A stretch of 64,000 bases of DNA. Origin: Hyperoplus lanceolatus. Its lineage: Eukaryota; Chordata; Actinopteri; Uranoscopiformes; Ammodytidae. The notes under the pieces were generated by a model. The model saw nothing but the letters and a program-made list of their open reading frames with translations. It was not told where the DNA came from and did not search any database. Shown in pieces: positions 61,744 through 64,000 of this stretch. The stretch is from assembly GCA_026929865.2 (NCBI GenBank), contig CM049418.1, forward strand, positions 13,311,001-13,375,000, given 5' to 3'. Positions within the stretch are counted from its first letter, which is position 1, and the number at the start of each line of letters is the position of its first letter. The translations under genes and the position numbers were made by a program.

Positions 61744-62012
61744 GCACAATGTCAATGTCACTTACATATCAATATTGTAAAGATTAATACAGGCCAGCTG
61801 TCAGACTTGTTTTTGAATACTTTTGCAGAAGTGTTTTGACTACCAGTTAAGAATTGGAACAGGCCAAATACAAGGCCACTTCACACTTTATACACTTGGC
61901 ATTGTCACAGAGAAACTGAACTGTGCTGAACTGATCTTAAAAGCTGAAGCAATTACATTAAAATTGATTGTGTATTGGACTGCAGATTCTTAAAAAAAAA
62001 AAAAAAAAAAAA

Positions 62013-62098
62013 TGTATGTGTATGTATGTGTATATATGTGTATATATATATATGTGTATATATGTATGTATGTATATATATATATATAGCTATATATA
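62013..62098. repeat. TATG/TA microsatellite
   Basis: Alternating TATGTG, TATATATG and TATGTATG units following an adenine run. Confidence 0.9.
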
Positions 62099-62310
62099 AA
62101 AAAATGTTTTTTGTTTTATTTTTATTTTCTGTAACAGTAACTGTGTATCTGAATTCGAATTTGATGAAAATGGGGGCGGTACCTGATAAGCCTTTGGCTT
62201 CTTCCGTCTCCCTTCGGACAACACAAAGTATGATGTATGAATATTTTCAAGAGAAAATTGTGTATTGTGTGGAATTGTCCGAAAGAATAATAAATAAATA
62301 AATAAATAAT

Positions 62311-62578
62311 GCATCGTGTATGAAAACGAACAAATAATACTCAATTGCAGAGGCTCTTGTTTTTCTATAGAAATCCCTCATCAAATGTTCTGTTTTAAAC
62401 ATGTTTTGGTGTGTAGTCAAAGACGATGTCACCCTTTTGAACCATGCCTGTCAAAACCCCTTTTAGATTGTTGTTGTTCAAGATATTATTGGAGATGACA
62501 AATGATCTTACGTGTTGTTGAAAACACAATCGCCCTGTACTTATTTAAGGAGATAAAGGGTCAACAAACAGCACATCA
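62311..62578. other. Short intergenic segment
   Basis: Separates the LINE from the piggyBac element. No feature recognised. Confidence 0.5.
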
Positions 62579-62848
62579 TTAACCCCTCTGTTATGTTCCG
62601 GGTCAAATTGACCCGTTTTGAAGTTTGAAGATCTAGGAAAAATAGTTAAAAGTATTTTTTCAGTATGAAACTTCTTCTGCTTGCCTTAATTAGTGTAATC
62701 AACATATAATATGAAAATAGTTCATGCATGTTTATATCACATAGATACTGTTCGGGTCTATTTGACCCGGCAGTAAAACTGGAGGTAAAGGGTGTCAGAA
62801 ATGTCAGATTATTTCTTTCTTTACAACTGAGACATATTTCACCCAAAT

Positions 62849-62988
<140 letters not shown>

Positions 62989-63171
62989 AGTGTTATGACT
63001 TTTGACGGGAACCATTATGTTCTTGCGGGAATACTCCACCCACATTCAGTAGACACTCAACAGGGGAGGGGCAAAACATATAAAAGATTATCTGCATGGG
63101 AGTCCTACCAATATTACACTCTGTCAGGCAGACCTTTACAAAATGAGCAGCAGAAGCAAAAGGATGACAGG

Positions 63172-64000
63172 ATGTATCTTGAGCTAAATTCAGATTCTAA
63201 TGATTCTGATTTTAAACCCGATGAGGGAATTGCTATTCCTATTCCTCCAAGCAAGACATACATGTCAAACAATGGTGAAATACAGTGGTCTTCATCCCCA
63301 ACTATGCGTCAGGCAAAACTGTCTGCAGAAAACATAACAAAGACAGTGCCAGGGCCCACTAGGATGGCAGTAGTCTGGCTTGACCACTCCCGCCAGCGTC
63401 TATTAAGCGCTGGCGTCGGCAAACAACGCTACGCCTCCATTGGCTGCTTCCCGGGGTTAGCCCCGCCGTAGATGATTGTGATTGGTTTAAATAAATAAAA
63501 ACAGGCCAGCCCAGTTTCCCCCCGAATAGACGGCTCTAAACGGAGTGCTTCCAGACCATACTACTTGCTGTAGTTTGGTCTGGCTTTGCGAGACTAGGAT
63601 GGCAGTGACTCGTGTAACTGACATCAAGTAAGCTTTTGAGCTGGTCATGCCAGATTCAATACAGAAAATCATTCTGGAAATGCCTAATGTAGAAGGGAGG
63701 CGTGTTTTAATGGGAGAAGTGGAAGGAGCTGGACAAAAGACATTTAGATGCATATTTGGGGCTCCTCATCCTGGCTGGGGTCTATAAGTTGAATTATGAA
63801 TTGACAGCCAGTCTGTGGAATGCAGAGACAGGCAGGGTCATGTCTCTGGAAACTTTTCACATTTTCTCCAGAGTAATCAGATTTCATAATTGAGAGACAA
63901 GGGCTGGTATATGGGAGAGAGACAAGCTGGCAGCTGTTGGGACCGTGTGGGACAAGTGGGTAGAGCAACTTCCACTACTCTATAACCCAGGCACATTATG
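63172..64000 (+). pseudogene. Decayed piggyBac transposase (interrupted and truncated by the window edge)
   Basis: The N-terminal part reads MYLELNSDSNDSDFKPDEG (acidic start typical of the family), then NNGEIQWSSSP and GPTRMAV, before a 226-bp insertion at codon 67. It resumes as TRMAVTRVTDIK, meets TAA at 63,629-63,631, and continues AFELVMPDSIQKIILEM. A frameshift near 63,695-63,717 leads to KWKELDKRHLDAYLGLLILA, then TASLWNAETGR and METFHIFSRVIRF-like sequence, a TGA at 63,891-63,893, and finally VWDKWVEQLPLLYNPGT at the edge. These match the N-terminal half of piggyBac-derived transposases (PGBD4-like). The first catalytic Asp is expected just past the window. Inactive. Confidence 0.88.
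63371..63596. mobile_element. 226-bp miniature transposon nested in the piggyBac transposase
   Basis: The ends are TAGTCTGGCTTGACC and GGTCTGGCTTTGCGAGACTA. The direct repeat GGATGGCAG lies on both sides (63,362-63,370 and 63,597-63,605), and removing the element restores the reading frame of the transposase at GPTRMAVTR. A 9-bp duplication suits Mutator-like elements, but the boundary could shift by a base or two. The termini resemble TAGTCTCGC...AGCCAGACC elements common in teleosts. The interior holds a small hairpin (GCCAGCGTC/GCGCTGGCG). Confidence 0.85.

Larger units (their letters stand above)
60845..62310 (+). mobile_element. 5'-truncated non-LTR retrotransposon (LINE)
   Basis: Starts near the reverse-transcriptase catalytic box and runs through the C-terminal region to a 3' untranslated tail (GGTACCTGATAAGCC, TTTGGCTTCTTCCGTC, CTCCCTTCGGACAACAC) that ends in (AATA)n at about 62,286-62,310. 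Truncation at the 5' side and a short-repeat 3' tail are normal for LINE copies. An adenine run (61,992-62,011) and a TATG/TA microsatellite (62,013-62,098) interrupt the tail. Confidence 0.8.

Overview
The window is a stretch of vertebrate nuclear DNA, almost certainly from a ray-finned (teleost) fish. It is AT-rich, carries spliceable exons with consensus GT/AG borders, has long (TG)n, (CA)n, (TCTA)n and (CAAGG)n microsatellites, and is packed with fish-type transposable elements: a Tc1 element with 280-bp inverted repeats, TTAA-flanked miniature elements, a piggyBac copy, and LINE tails ending in TATATAAATAAA plus CCTTG or similar short repeats. There is no bacterial or organellar architecture. 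I recognise no rRNA, no tRNA and no CRISPR array.

Region by region. From 1 to about 32.5 kb lies a gene-poor stretch of short spurious reading frames, microsatellites and at least eight miniature transposons; some blocks look compositionally like conserved regulatory sequence. At 32,510-34,137 sits a complete Tc1 element with an uninterrupted minus-strand transposase of 336 codons. From 34 to 47 kb is more non-coding DNA, including a large compound TCTA/TCCA microsatellite, LINE tails and two TTAA miniature elements. From about 46.95 to 52.5 kb is the only recognisable host-type gene: a CpG- and CCAAT-rich promoter built from tandem units of about 160 bp, a non-coding first exon, an intron made of nested transposons, and four coding exons of a fish-typical family usually labelled sterile-alpha-motif-domain-containing-protein-3-like (SAMD3-like). 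The reading frame is open over about 557 codons except for one TGA, which is followed directly by CTAG. From 52.5 to 64 kb there are further repeats: a 1.2-kb non-autonomous element, GA/CT arms able to form a hairpin, a 5'-truncated LINE reverse transcriptase, and at the right edge a decayed piggyBac transposase gene interrupted by a 226-bp miniature element.

The transposons do not form a pathway with the host gene. They do shape it: its first intron is mostly nested mobile DNA, and a 110-bp tandem repeat lies just beyond its polyadenylation signal. The most notable single observation is the TGA-CTAG context inside the otherwise intact gene. It matches the known vertebrate stop-codon readthrough motif, so the gene is either a pseudogene by a single nonsense change or a candidate for regulated readthrough. 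Assignments to families rest on my reading of motifs and memory of the families; no database search was run.
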